Source: Ascochyta rabiei
Taxonomy: Eukaryota; Ascomycota; Dothideomycetes; Pleosporales; Didymellaceae
Direction: 5' to 3'
Assembly: GCF_004011695.2 (NCBI RefSeq)
Contig: NC_082407.1
Coordinates: 992,001-1,056,000 of the forward strand
DNA length: 64,000 nt
Shown: piece after piece, positions 1 through 11,251 of the stretch
How positions within the stretch are numbered: position 1 is the stretch's first letter
How the letters are laid out: each line of letters opens with the position of its first letter
Made by a program: the position numbers and the translations under genes
Notes under the pieces: generated by a model
The model's input: only the letters and a program-made list of their open reading frames with translations
The model's database searches: none
Told to the model about the DNA's origin: nothing

Positions 1-194
1 GCTCCGTACAGCGCGATAACGAATTGAAGTCGGTCTCTGCTGTGCGACGTCTGCCTCCCTATCAAGTTCAACAACGGTCATCTTGGCTTCGCGACGCACT
101 ACACACCAAGCAACTTTTTCTCCAACTCAAATGCAGCTGTATACTTATGCTACTTTGCAAACAGGTGACAGCCGCCGAACATGTAACTTCTTCC

Positions 195-1888
195 TCAGTC
201 GCCTACAGGAAACATCGAGTGCACCCAGCTGTCCGGATCGTATGCTATCAGGCTCTCTATCTCGTCTTCGGTCAATGCCTCTGGGAAGTCGTAGTCTTCA
301 TCTAGCACCGTTGCAGTCATGTGTGGGTAGTGCCACACCACTGCGAACTTCAAACTTCTACCAACAGGCCTCTTGAAATAGTTCGAATCACCTCCTTCCA
401 AGTTCCCTTGCCGGTGCAGGGTGCTCTTGGCCCTTTCCTCTCCGTTCCCGAGGACTTCGAAGGCGTCAAACTCTCCGCAACCTGTCGACCAGCAAGAGCA
501 GGGTATGTTGTTGCGATCATTGCCATACTGGAGGATGCGGGGAATGGCCGCGTTAAGAAACCACCATGCTGGTGCGTCGGAGATCAGGCCTTGGTCCGTA
601 CCGCGGTTCTGATAGTGGTCCATTTGAAACTCGATGAAGAAAGCTTTTGAAGAGCCAGCCCAACCGTCTACGAGATTGTTAACGTGTCTCAGCTTGCGAG
701 AAAACTTGCGAGGCTGGCACGCACAATGTGATGTAGCATTCGGTCTCCAGTACGGACAATCGACATCGCACTCCTTGTCAGAGAAGACTGCGATCTCGTA
801 CTCGGACGTATCAAGCGTGCCAGCGAAAGCTTCGCTCTCGGATGCGACCCTGTTGCTAGCGGGAGTAACAAAGCTCAGTGAGTTGCCAAATGCACTATTG
901 CCGGTCAGTGTGTAATCAAGGCATCGAGGAACGTGCCTACTAGTCAAAGGTACCAGACTTCTGTGGATCTCCCAGGTTCGCAAGGAACGAGAGCCCCGTT
1001 GCTTGAGCTGGCGCTGCCGACGAGTAGTATGCAATACGATCCCAAGCTGCAGCTCTTTTGTGAACTTCGGCTTTGTCTATGATTGGGGTTGAAGGGTGCC
1101 CTGGCCCGGACCCCAACGTAGCCATGGGATGACGCTCGAGGTCTTTGGTGATTGTCGTACGACTGCGACACTCACAATCGAAACTTGACGTTGTGGGATC
1201 CAAAGCTTCGGTAGTCGAAGGCCGCATGTCCGGCGTAGGAAGACACGGCAACGGGGTCCCAACATAAGTGGTGTATGATGTGGCTGCTGGGGTACTGCTT
1301 GGTGTGTTTGCTTCGCAGTTTGTTACAAATACCGTTGAAGTAACAGTGGACAAAGAGCTGCAGTTGATGGTGGTTGACCATGTCAGCTTGTCAAGTGGTA
1401 ATGTTTGGTGTTTACCCTCAAAGCGGTGGCTCTCCGCCGTCTCATGATGCCGTTGCTTCAGTGCTCGCCGATGGTTGTAGAATGGTACAGTGCTTCGCTT
1501 TCGCATCTTGAAGGCTTCGCTAGGTACCTGGTACACGGCAAGCTGAGAGACGTTCATGGGACCGCGCAGGTGTATCGACACCTATAGCCCGTTAATGCCG
1601 TGCATCGATCTGTTTGACAGATACAGCCACCTCTCCGAACAACGGCGTTAGTGGCCCAGTGGCTGGATATCGTATTGTCTCATGGCCGCATATTCCAGTA
1701 CTAGGGTCCACGTAGGTAGTGCGGTTATATGCGCCTGGCTGACTGATATTGTTGTATGTGATGGCCAGGACTTCAGAACAGTACCAATTCCCATCTGACG
1801 AACGCTCAGCCGTGCCGCTACAGAGCTGACCGGCGGTCTTGCCGTGCGCAAGAGATAAAAGGGTTATGAAATACACAAGAGGTTTCAT
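195..1888 (-). CDS. TOS1-like secreted cell-wall protein (DUF2403 + DUF2401)
   Basis: Exons read 1888-1631, 1581-941 and 894-195 on the minus strand and give 532 residues; the introns are 49 and 46 bp with GT-AG ends. The ATG opens a signal peptide (MKPLVYFITLLSLAHG). The first domain matches the TOS1 N-terminal region (GNWYC, a Tyr-rich stretch, then SIHLRGPMN across the first splice). A Ser/Thr-rich linker follows. The C-terminal domain begins near RIAYYSSAAPA and carries the family landmarks WWFLNAAIPRILQYG, CSCWSTGCGEFDAFEVLG and NYFKRP. Family members are fungal wall proteins linked to beta-1,3-glucan; the enzymatic role here is inferred only. The join GEV/SIHLRG and the restored DYAFGNSLSF make the splicing convincing. 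No C-terminal GPI signal is visible. Confidence 0.9.
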
Positions 1889-2745
1889 AGTCGAAGTGAG
1901 CTATATGTGTTCGTAAAGCGATGTGATACAGAAACTAGTGTGCAGGTGCGAGAACAAAACGAGGCTGGGCAAAAGCTTTTGGCCGTAGGAAAACGCGAAC
2001 TCTAGCGCTGAACTGCTGCGCGTGGCGCTCGTATGATATGCTTCAGCTCGAGGCAGTCGCATAGCAGAGGAAAACAGAGTGTTGCCGCAGTGTCGAGCAC
2101 ATCGCGCTTACCTTTAAGGCTTACAGCACACCAAGCGATAACCTAACCCACGTTGAGACTACAGCTCTCTGCTTCGTGGACTTCAACAGCAAGATGCACG
2201 ACGCAAAGAACAGTGACCAAGGATCAGTAAACCGATGTTGTGGATGCTATTGAGCAATTAGCGCTTGTTCGTGCTTCGGCTGGAAGACAACAGCGTGTGC
2301 AGTTGCAAAAGTATCAGAATCGTCGAGTTGAATGCATCGTCCTTAAAGGGACTGATATAAGAGGTGCCAGAAAGAGCATCGAGAAATCATCATTGTGAGG
2401 GGGGGAATTGAAATAGGTCAAACGTACCCTATGCGGTGCCAAGACACTCATAGCCGGTGCAAACACTGCGCTGTCAAACCAGAGACGAAACCTCCAGACC
2501 GCGCCGAGACATACTACGCATGGAGGCCAGTCAATGTGTTGTGGTGCTCGAGTTGCGCGGTTGGAAGATTTTGTTGGAGAAGCGGCGCCGAAAGTCCGGG
2601 CATCCGTGCGCCCACCATGCACAATTGCACCCCCGTCAACGCTAGCTTAAGCGAATTTTCTCCGCCCACTCGACATCGCAACCAACTCTCGTGCCCTCAA
2701 CTCGACTCCAGTACTAACTCCAGCCCCTCGTACAAATCCTCGAAA
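1889..2745. promoter_or_regulatory. Divergent promoter region, TOS1-like gene / RPS13
   Basis: 857 bp between two divergent start codons. I see no convincing gene. The overlapping open frame upstream of RPS13 has no family resemblance and is probably leader sequence. CT-rich tracts just upstream of the RPS13 start fit a ribosomal-protein promoter, but no specific element can be assigned by eye. Confidence 0.5.
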
Positions 2746-3417
2746 ATGGGTCGTCTTCACAGCAACGGAAAGGGAATATCGGCCTCTGCCGTCCCCTACT
2801 CTCGCAACCCCCCCGCTTGGTTGAAGACCACTCCCGAGCAGGTCGTTGAGCAGATCGGCAAGCTCGCAAAGAAGGGTGCCACTCCCTCCCAGATTGGCGA
2901 GATCCTTCGTGACTCTCACGGCATCGCCCAGGTCAAGAGTAAGTTTTGCGCGTCCCGAGCTATGTTGCGCAAGCGCTAATTGTCCACAGTTGTCACTGGT
3001 AACAAGATCCTCCGTATCTTGAAGTCAAACGGTACGGTTGCCTGCCCATGTTGAAGCGCAAGTCAACAACAGCTCTGCCCGTGTGCATCTGTTGCGCTAT
3101 ATAAAACTGCCTCTGTTTAGTGCAAAGCTGACAGGGAGCTATTAGGCCTCGCCCCCGAGATCCCCGAGGACCTCTACATGCTTATCAAGAAGGCCGTTGC
3201 CGTCCGCAAGCACCTTTCCACCAACCGCAAGGACAAGGACTCCAAGTTGTACGTTGGCGATTATCTTTGCGGAAAAGGCATTTAACTAACACGGCGCAGC
3301 CGCCTCATTCTCATCGAGTCCCGTATCCACCGTCTCTCCCGCTACTACAAGACCGTCGGTGCCCTCCCCCCTACCTGGAGGTACGAGAGCGCCACCGCCT
3401 CTACCCTTGTCGCATAA
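2746..3417 (+). CDS. RPS13: 40S ribosomal protein S13 (uS15)
   Basis: Four exons (2746-2938, 2990-3031, 3146-3248, 3300-3417) encode 151 residues, the exact family length. The start [15 protein letters not shown] and the end ATASTLVA are diagnostic. Internal landmarks are [33 protein letters not shown] and [17 protein letters not shown]. The protein is a small-subunit component near the subunit interface and acts in cytoplasmic translation. All three introns are GT-AG; the second (114 bp) is the longest. I looked for C/D-box snoRNA signals in that intron and found no convincing C box. The gene converges with SDC1 downstream. Confidence 0.98.
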
Positions 3418-3835
3418 GCGCGTGTGGACGTAGTTTGAGTGGGCGTGGAAGTAGAAAATATCCAAACGGAGTTTCACGGGCATGGATGCTTTACGGACTA
3501 CCCATGAAAGGGAGCCTGGTCATGATCTGGAATGAATGAAAAGCATTACCTCAATTCAAACATATTCTCGTGCAATCTTTATCTTGAAAATGTGATGATG
3601 CTGATTTTGGGTATCTTTCTTGAGGTCTTGGACCTTTGCGCCTTCACTTTCGGCACATGTGCAGCAGTGCCTGTTGTCCCATAGCCTGTTGCTGCCTTGA
3701 GCATCTTCGTGCCACTCCAGCATAGTCTCAGTGATGTTCTGAGACTGCCTCTGTGCAACGACAAGTCATCGCTGTCGCAGCTCGATTTGCGCCATCGTCA
3801 TGCTTTCTACTTGCTGCTTCTTCTACCAAAAGCCC
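3418..3835. other. Convergent intergenic spacer RPS13 / SDC1
   Basis: 418 bp between two stop codons, holding the 3' untranslated regions of both genes. No further feature was seen. Confidence 0.5.
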
Positions 3836-4326
3836 TCACCCCTCAATCTCGGCGCTCTTCATAGCCAGAAATTCACTCAAAAACTTCAGCGGCTTCTCCG
3901 GCTCGTTCATAGCCAAGTGCTTCATCGCCTCCAGCAAGTGTGGTGTAACATGCTGGTTCAGATATACGCGTGTCGGACTGCCGTGTGGTATCGGCTGCGT
4001 GGGCGCTTGCTGTGGCACACTTGGGTGTGGTGAGTTGCGCGATGAGACTGGCGCTGCCGGCGCAGGTGTAGGTGTAGGTGCTGAGACGGGTGCTGGCGTA
4101 GGTGCTGGTTGCGCTTCTGGTAGAGGTGTTGTTTCGGGTTGTGGCTGGTGGCGAGTGAGTAAGGGATGCTGATGGGAATTGGACGACATACCTCTAGATT
4201 AACTGGGATCTCTGTAGAGTCTGCCATTGTCACATCTGCTGCCTCAGCGGTAGAGGTGCCGTTTGTGATTGGCGTGGGCTCTGCTTCTGTGACTTGCGGC
4301 GCCGCGTCCGATGTTTGTTCGGCCAT
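3836..4326 (-). CDS. SDC1: COMPASS complex subunit SDC1 (Dpy-30 domain)
   Basis: Two exons (4326-4192 and 4144-3836) with a 47-bp GT-AG intron joined in phase 0 give 147 residues. The N-terminal two thirds is low-complexity, rich in Pro, Thr and Ala, with repeated TPAP/APT units. The C-terminal 45 residues form the Dpy-30 motif (TRVYLNQHVTP, LLEAMKHLA, PLKFLSEFLA), the helical dimer that binds the Ash2/Bre2 subunit of Set1/COMPASS. The inferred role is histone H3 lysine 4 methylation in the nucleus. The start is the first in-frame ATG; its next residues (MAEQTSDAAPQV) are acidic as in relatives. The identity rests on the Dpy-30 motif, since the rest is not conserved. Confidence 0.88.
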
Positions 4327-4906
4327 GGTATGTTGCGACAGGAGAGTGTTTGACTGTGCTCGGCGCGTCGGTCGCGTGGCAGAAAGATATTGGAGCTGCT
4401 TTTCGTGACTAGCTGGCGATTTGTGATGTGTTTGCACCATGGGAGACGCGGAGGTTGATGCAGTTCGCGCTAGTGGCGGACGTGAACGCCCTGGAACTCT
4501 TCAACCGCTCAGTCACGAATACGTGCATGATGAGAGCCAAGCGCGTAACCTCCAACGTACGACTATGCAGTGGATTAAGATCTAGTTTTGATTAGCATCA
4601 TCGAAATAGTCTAAATTTAGCTAAATTGAGCATTATAGCGGAGCAGCAGTAAGCCATCAGCAGGCATCAGCCTCTGCCACTCACTTCTCACACCTGCTGA
4701 CTTCTGTGTGATCATGACACCAGGCTGAACAGACTCGTGGCTGGTATGTCTTTGTTTGCTATCCATAGAGTACCGCCTTGACAAGCTATTTACATGGATT
4801 GTAAACAAAGCACTTACAGCCGGCGCATTTAGATATTTCATCGGATAAATATGACCTAAAGGCTCACACACAATTCATAATCCATACTTACAGCCTCTAA
4901 AATAAC
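4327..4906. other. Intergenic region
   Basis: 580 bp between the divergent SDC1 start and the small Cys/His gene. It is moderately AT-rich around 4560-4860. No gene was recognised. Confidence 0.4.
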
Positions 4907-5386
4907 ATGTGCTACTTTCGACTCTACATCTTCCTACACTGCGGGCATTCGACGTCTTCGGATACGCCAGTTGGCTTCTGCAAAGAAGCAATGGACAGCC
5001 ATATGGAGAAACAAAGCCCGAAGAGTCGAAGGATGTCGACCATTTCAGGGATGTCGACCAGTTCCAGCGTATATTCAAGGTCAGACAACATGGAGTGCGA
5101 GAATCAAGACTCAAACCGGACGTTGGCTGCTGAGGGAGAGATGCACCCTTGTACTCAAGGTCGAACACATCCATTGCAGACTAGGCGACTAGAACGACTG
5201 TGCGCCATCTGCCAACACGATAGAGACAGCAGACTGAGGGCTCTCGAAAATCTCAACGACGAGATCTATTTCGAGCCATGGCGCTGGCAGTTCAAATATC
5301 AAGGCGGGAGCACCTCAGTACGGCAAGATGCTGATGCACTATCGAACGAAGGAACTTTGGCAGGCAACGTAATCACAGAAACCTGA
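4907..5386 (+). CDS. Hypothetical small Cys/His-containing protein
   Basis: A single open frame with ATG start encodes 159 residues. The beginning, MCYFRLYIFLHCGHSTSS, with an early Cys and a CGH triplet, resembles many short fungal proteins of unknown function that open MCYY...CGH. A second Cys pair (RLCAICQHDRDSR) lies at about residue 99. The middle is Ser-rich (SGMSTSSSVYSRSDN). No domain can be named. The ORF could be spurious: it is short and stands alone, and only the N-terminal Cys/His pattern argues for it. No intron was needed. Confidence 0.45.
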   Translation: MCYFRLYIFLHCGHSTSSDTPVGFCKEAMDSHMEKQSPKSRRMSTISGMSTSSSVYSRSDNMECENQDSNRTLAAEGEMHPCTQGRTHPLQTRRLERLCAICQHDRDSRLRALENLNDEIYFEPWRWQFKYQGGSTSVRQDADALSNEGTLAGNVITET

Positions 5387-5704
5387 TGGGATGTGACAAC
5401 AACACTGAATGGTTTCCTCACCGGCAGCTCAGGCTGGATGAAAGAATCGAATCGTCAATAACATAGCATGGCGGGTTAAACCTGTTGTTTGGTGTAAGCC
5501 AATCCACATGGACATGAACATAATTGATTAAGGTCACGTGCTGATTAGCGCGCTTCGGCTTGCGGATCTCGAAGCTCAACCTCACAGCAAGCGCAACAAC
5601 GTCCAGCTACTGCCGCCGCCAATTGACCAATCCAACCCCCACAAATCTCCTCGGAGCCCCTCGAATACCTTCACACCGACGCCGCACCGCGCTCCATCGC
5701 CACA

Positions 5705-6157
5705 ATGCCTACGCCGGAGTCCGCAATGTTCCTGGCCAAAAAGCCAAAGGTTGCGGCCAACTTCGAGGGTGTTGACTATGACGACAATGTTGCCTTGAAA
5801 GGTGCACAGGACGCCATTATCCGTGAGCAGTGGGTCCAGAGCATGATGGCAAGGCTAGTCAGGGAGGAGATGGGCAAGTGCTACCGGAGGGAGGGAGTTA
5901 ACCACTTGGAGAAATGTGGGCATCTGCGAGGTATGGCGCCTTTGAACTCATGACTACGTCTGCTGTTGCTCTGATGCTCCTACCAGAGGGCGATGGCAGC
6001 ATTTTGGACACTGGAGACCTACTGCGGAAAGTGCAATATGGCTAACGAAGGCTTTGCAGAGCGCTACTTTGAGCTCCTGAAGAATGCCAAGGTCAAGGGA
6101 TACCTGTTTGCACAGCAGAACTACAACGATATGCCTGCGTCGAAGCCGGCTGCCTAG
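5705..6157 (+). CDS. NADH:ubiquinone oxidoreductase subunit, NDUFB10/PDSW family (12 kDa type)
   Basis: Exons 5705-5930 and 6060-6157 are joined across a 129-bp GT-AG intron and encode 107 residues. The sequence shows MARLVREEMGKCYRREGVNH, then LEKCGHLRERYFELLKNAKVKG and a C-terminal QQNYNDMP tail, the pattern of fungal 12-kDa complex I subunits. The two Cys residues (KCYRRE, KCGH) are the conserved pair of the family. The protein is an accessory subunit of the mitochondrial inner-membrane arm and no catalysis is expected. There is no classical presequence, as is usual for this subunit. The intron is longer than most here, so a small extra exon within it cannot be fully excluded, but the direct join matches the family. 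Confidence 0.85.
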
Positions 6158-6591
6158 ATGATCAGAACAGCGGCACTCGGGGATCTGAGAGCGAGACAAG
6201 TGGAATGTGGGGGAAGAGACATGCGCCAAACCCAACCGCAGCGCGAAAAACCGTGACCATACGAATCTAGGCGTTGGACAAGCAGTATTACCGGAGGGTC
6301 GCTCATGTCAATCTGCAGAAGCAGACATGTACATATACCTGACAGACAAAGAGAGGATGAACATGCATGATTTGATTTGGTTTGAGACCAGTTACACCAA
6401 AACTCAATCCAGACGCCGTGTGCCAGCTGTCAGAAGGTTCCGTACAACGCATCTGCTAACAGTGCAAAGAAGTGGTTGCGCAATTTCGATGATTCCAAGC
6501 CAACATGATGCAGGCCAAGACTAGCGTCTCTGAACCCCACCAATGTTGGGGTACCTGCATCGGTCCATAACAACGTCCCACGCTCCAAAAT
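6158..6591. other. Intergenic region upstream of palC
   Basis: 434 bp holding the 3' end of the complex I gene and the palC promoter. No other feature was recognised. Confidence 0.4.
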
Positions 6592-8047
6592 ATGCCTTTC
6601 CCTTTCACACTTCCGACTACTTCGAGCATATCGTTCACCGATTACTTCAACAGCAGCACGCATCCTTCGCTACCGAACTGCGCAACAACAGCGCGAGGCG
6701 TACTTCGCGATGTCCTGAAACGGCACAAGCGCATCCCTCCTTCATCGCAAGCCTCGAACCTTTCGACCGTATTATCCGCTCTTAATGACTACATCCCTTA
6801 CTTGTTCGCCTTGGATGCTGGGCTAAGTGGCGCACCTTGCGCAGGAGAGGAGATCGACTTAGTTCTCGTCAAAGAGCTGGAAGTCGAATGGCGCTCAACC
6901 CTTAGTACCTCGATGCCTGGTCGCGAGTCAGCGCGAGTCAAGCTCAAAAGTCTGGAGAGCGAGCTCTGCTTCACCTTGTCGACACTGGCATACGTCTACA
7001 GCTTGCAAGCTCGGGCGCAACTGCACACCCTTTACAATGCTACGCTTCCAAGCCCCGAACAGCGCTCAATAGCGATTGGAGCTGCCATGAAGCACTTCCT
7101 CGATGCGAATTCGGTCCACACATACTTGGTAAACAGGGCAGGCCAATGGTATTCTCAGCCCGCGGCGATAGACATATCGGCAGCTGTCATGGGTGCGCTG
7201 GCTGAGCTCACCATGGCGGAAGCTACACTGATCACAGTGCTGAAGGACGACCCATACCCAGCTGTTGTGATCGAGGACAGAAACAAGGACAGTAAAGATT
7301 GGATGTTCAGAAGTGTTGAGATACCCAAGGTGCGCGCACACCTTTTCGCCCGCTTGTGCCTCGCTTCTTCTGAGCACGCAGCCAAAGCTCAAGCTATTCT
7401 TGGTCGGTCTTCGAAGGTCGGTGATGAGCTAGTAAAGTACGTTGACGACTTGCGAAGAACCGCGAAAGGCAAGGCATGTCGTTTTTTGGCCTGCGACTCT
7501 GAAGCTAGTGGGAAGACGGGTGAAGGTATTGCCTGGTTGCGCGGCGCGAACAAAGAGCTAGGATTCGCATCTCTGGGATCAGATCAAGAGAAGAAGTCGT
7601 TTGGGTTCTCGAAGCTCAAAAAAGAGTTTCAAGAGAAGAAGGAAGACCGAAAGATCGAGAAAGGTGAAGGGTGGGGTACCGATGCGGGGAAGTTCGAAGA
7701 AGGTCGCATTGTGGACATGCTACTGAAGAAGTGGGAGAAGATGAATGACACAGTGAGCACACTCGCCACAATACTCAGATTTGCAGCTGATTCATGACAA
7801 ACAGGTTGGTGTACAGCTTGTTCCGCCATCGGAGCCACTGCTAGCAAGCATGCCTTCCGGCCGAGAGTATCATACAACGAAGATGTGGATCGTGCCTGCT
7901 CTCGACGAAGATTGCCTTGTCCGCATGAGGGCCCCCCCTGATCCTAGTGAAGCATTCGAGGGTGAGGAGGACGACAGTGCAGATGAAGACCAGAGAACAG
8001 CCCCAGGAGCCTTCCCTGCACATCCTGCTAGCACCAGCTACTATTGA
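6592..8047 (+). CDS. palC: pH-response regulator PalC (BRO1 domain)
   Basis: Exons 6592-7752 and 7805-8047 with a 52-bp phase-0 intron give 467 residues. The start MPFPFTLPTTSSISFTDYF is characteristic of PalC. Most of the protein is a helical BRO1-type domain (AIGAAMKHFLDANSVHTYL and following), which binds the ESCRT-III subunit Vps32. The second exon supplies the conserved tail VQLVPPSEPLLASMPSGRE and an acidic end. PalC helps assemble the alkaline-pH signalling complex at the plasma membrane and so promotes proteolytic activation of the PacC transcription factor. The length is close to Aspergillus PalC. No partner pal genes lie nearby, as is normal. Confidence 0.92.
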
Positions 8048-8991
8048 GACACTCATCAACCTTTACTTTTCCAATGGTTCTGCATTCGAATACCAAGACA
8101 CGTACGTCACTCGTTCGTCGCAATCTCTACTGCATGATTGCTGTCGGATGAGAGCTCCTTGGTCTCCACGGACGCAGCACTTGTGACAATACCCCTCGAT
8201 CGATTGACGCCCTTCACGCTGTCGCTCCAAGCGACGGACAAGTGACATAGTACTTGATATGTTTTCCACTGTCACGCACTTAGGTGGATGTCGAATGCGG
8301 AGCCACGGGCAGGACCGTCGCAGCAGAGGCATCTATTCCTCATTGAGCAGGTCCAGCCGTGCGGAACGAAATCAGCCTGGTCAAATATGCCTAGCTTGTA
8401 GATACCGGAGGAACTCCGTATCAAGATAGCAGCAGTGTACGCCAGCGAAGTCGCAGACAACTGAGGCCGAACAACTTCTCGGCACCAGAACTCGTTCCTT
8501 TTGTTTTGGGTCTATGAACTCAGATTTGGCTGCAGGGCTGCATTTGGATCGCGTCTGAGCATCTACCCAAGTTCCCTGTGACCCCGACGTACGATCTTCC
8601 CCACATCGACGCCCAGTGACGCTAGCGACCCCAATCACTCTGATAAAGAGATAGGCACTTAGGCCATCTGCACTCGTCATTCGCTGCTCAAACACTAACG
8701 CGGCAGCTTGACGCTGTGCCCAGCACTACGGACAGATAGGCGTGCACGCGTACCACTGTTTCGTGCTTCGCCATGCGCCTGTTGCGAGGAACGGAGTTTG
8801 CGTTCCCCGCTCATGGTTCGTAAGGCAAACCAGGGTGAAGATTGGCAACGGACTTGATATAATGCCAACGTCGCTCATTGTTCAGCCGTGCAATTCATCT
8901 GTTATTAACTACTTCATACCTGGCGGCCATTGTTGCTCCCACGCTGTGTTCAGCCAGCCACCGACATCGTTCAGTTCGCGAATGCACAGCT
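8048..8991. other. Intergenic region upstream of the permease
   Basis: 944 bp without a supportable gene. Open frames on both strands lack any family resemblance. It presumably contains the permease promoter. Confidence 0.4.
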
Positions 8992-10885
8992 ATGTCATCG
9001 ACGCACAAGCGCGCTGTCGCCGACGAACCGGTCACGAGCGTCTTGCCTGGCGGTGATGTGCCGTACGACGCATCCCGTGAGTTCAATGCGGATGAAGAAG
9101 TGCTGGCGGCGTTGGGATACAAGAGTGAATTCAAGAGAGAGTTCAGTCTGTTCACGACGTTCTGCGTGAGTTTTGCAGTGCTTGGGTTGCTGCCGAGTTT
9201 CGCAAGTACACTGTACTATGGCATGGGATATGCGGGAACCGCTGGTATGTGGGATCGATCCTCTATCTGCAGTGATGTGGATGGAGAACTAGAGTGTTAT
9301 CGAGCTGACTTGACTAGGCATGACCTGGGGGTGGATCATAGCCATGATCGGGATTCAATGTGTTGCATGCAGTATGGCAGAGTTGTGTAGCTCCATGCCG
9401 ACAAGTGGAGGACTGTACTACGCGTCCGCAGTTCTTGCGCCTTCGGGCTGGGGACCGTTCGCTGCCTGGATTACAGGCTGGAGTAACTGGCTCTCTCAAG
9501 TTACGGCAGCGCCGTCCGGTCAGTACATATCCTATCAGCTTGCTATATCGAACAACAAACTGATCATGCAATAGTCAATTACGGCATCTCTGCCATGATC
9601 CTCGCTGCAGCCTCCATCCGCGATCCGACCTATGTCCCAACAAATTACCAGACATTCCTTCTCACCGTCTTCATTATGATTCTGCACGCCATCATGTCTT
9701 CTCTCCCAACACGGTGGCTCGCGCAAATTAACTCCGGCGGTTCCATGTTCAACTTCATTGCCCTCGTCGTCGTCATCATCTTGATTCCGGCTGGCACCGA
9801 CCGCGAAGACCGCGGTCTCCCCAAGTTCACACCCTCCCGCGAAGTCTGGGGCACCATCTACGAAGGCACATCCTTCCCACCGGGCATCTCCGTACTGATG
9901 AGTTTCATCGGTGTGATCTGGACCATGAGTGGCTACGATAGCCCATTCCATCTCGCGGAAGAGTGTTCGAATGCAAACCTCGCAGCACCTCGCGCCATCG
10001 TGCTCACCTCGGCAACCGGCGGGATATTCGGATGGTTCCTACAGCTTGTGGTCGCGTACACGGTCGTAGACATCGACGGGGTATTGAACTCGGACCTGGG
10101 ACAACCTTTTGCTGCGTATCTGATGCAGTGCATGAGTGAGAAGACGACGCTTGCCATTCTCGCACTGACCATTATTGCGGGATTCTCAATGGGCCAGGGG
10201 TGCATGATCGCTGCAAGTCGAGTCACTTTTGCATATGCACGAGACGACTGCTTCCCGTTGAGCAATGTCTGGAGACAGGTCAACAAGCACACGCAGACAC
10301 CGGTCAACGCTGTTTGGCTCAACTGCGCGGTCGGCATTGCTTGCCTGCTGCTCATCTTTGGGGGCGAGCTTGCGATAGGCGCTTTGTTTTCGATTGGTGC
10401 GATAGCAGCTTTTGTGTAAGTTCTGACATACCTCCATCGGAGATAGCCATACTAACACAGGCAGTGCATTCACAATTCCAATCTTCATCCGCGTCTTCTT
10501 CGTCGGCAGCCGTTTCCGCCCAGGCCCGTGGAACCTCGGACGCTTCTCGATCCCCACGGGCACCGTCGCCTCCGCGTTCGTCATCCTGATGGTGCCTGTT
10601 CTATGCTTCCCCAGCGTTACAGGCGCAGATCTAACAGTGGATGTGATGAACTGGACAGTCGTCGTGTACGGAGTGCCCATGTTGCTGGTGTGTATATGGT
10701 GGGTTGTGTCGGCGCGGAGGTGGTTCAAGGGGCCGAAGGTCAACGTGGCACACATGATGCACGGCGAGGAGCAGGAGATTCTCGAAGGTCAGAACGTGCG
10801 GCGGTCGATTACTTCCGAGTCGGGCAGCGGGATGCCGGAGAAGCTGCAAAAGGTAGCGTCTCCTCCATCACGACACGGGGAATAA
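8992..10885 (+). CDS. Amino-acid/GABA-type permease (APC superfamily)
   Basis: Four exons (8992-9244, 9318-9518, 9575-10415, 10465-10885) encode 571 residues. The signature is the fungal GABA/choline-type permease pattern: an N-terminal cytosolic tail ending LAALGYKSEFKREFSLFTTF, then MAELCSSMPTSGGLYYASA, then about twelve hydrophobic segments. SGYDSPFHLAEECSNANLAAP marks the substrate-binding loop region seen in this family. The C-terminal tail is hydrophilic. The protein should import amino acids, GABA or a related amine across the plasma membrane; the substrate cannot be fixed from sequence. At the last intron the acceptor is GCAG at 10461-10464, since only that keeps AFTIPIF in frame. I chose ATG 8992 because it gives the usual short tail. 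Confidence 0.9.
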
Positions 10886-11152
10886 TTGAAATTCGAATTG
10901 GGTAGATAGTAGCTGCGAACGAACAAGTTTCTTGCAAAGACCTTCAGTCGGCGAGATTTGACCGGAAAAAGTGGACCTCTCTCGGCCGGCAGGGAAGAGG
11001 GGCCACTACCGAGCTTTCACTATGGACCCAACGACGCGACGATTGATGGATACAGCATTTGTAGTGACGAGATTGTTTTCATCTTGGTATATATACTAGC
11101 TAAAGTCTCATTCACTTATCGATCACATCTCTTCCCAGCTTTAAGTTGGATA

Positions 11153-11238
11153 TCTTCGATAGTATAGTGGTCAGTATTTCTGCTTGTCATCTTCAAGACA
11201 GCTCGCAGGAGGCCGGGGTTCGATTCCCCGTCGGAGAG
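11153..11238 (+). tRNA. tRNA-Asp(GUC) with a 14-nt intron
   Basis: The acceptor stem TCTTCGA/TCGGAGA, D-arm, T-arm CGGGG-TTCGATT-CCCCG and discriminator G all fold. The anticodon loop reads TTGTCA with anticodon GTC. A 14-nt intron after position 37 (about 11190-11203) contains GACA, which can pair with the anticodon TGTC, as usual for nuclear tRNA introns. Removing it leaves 72 nt. No CCA is encoded. Confidence 0.95.
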
Positions 11239-11244
11239 ATACGA

Positions 11245-11251
11245 TTTTTTT
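11245..11251 (+). terminator. Pol III terminator of tRNA-Asp
   Basis: A run of seven T residues begins six bases after the mature 3' end, the standard Pol III stop. Confidence 0.85.

Noticed and set aside
3032..3145. snoRNA in the second RPS13 intron
   Set aside because: A CTGA box exists near the 3' end, but no RTGATGA C box could be found.
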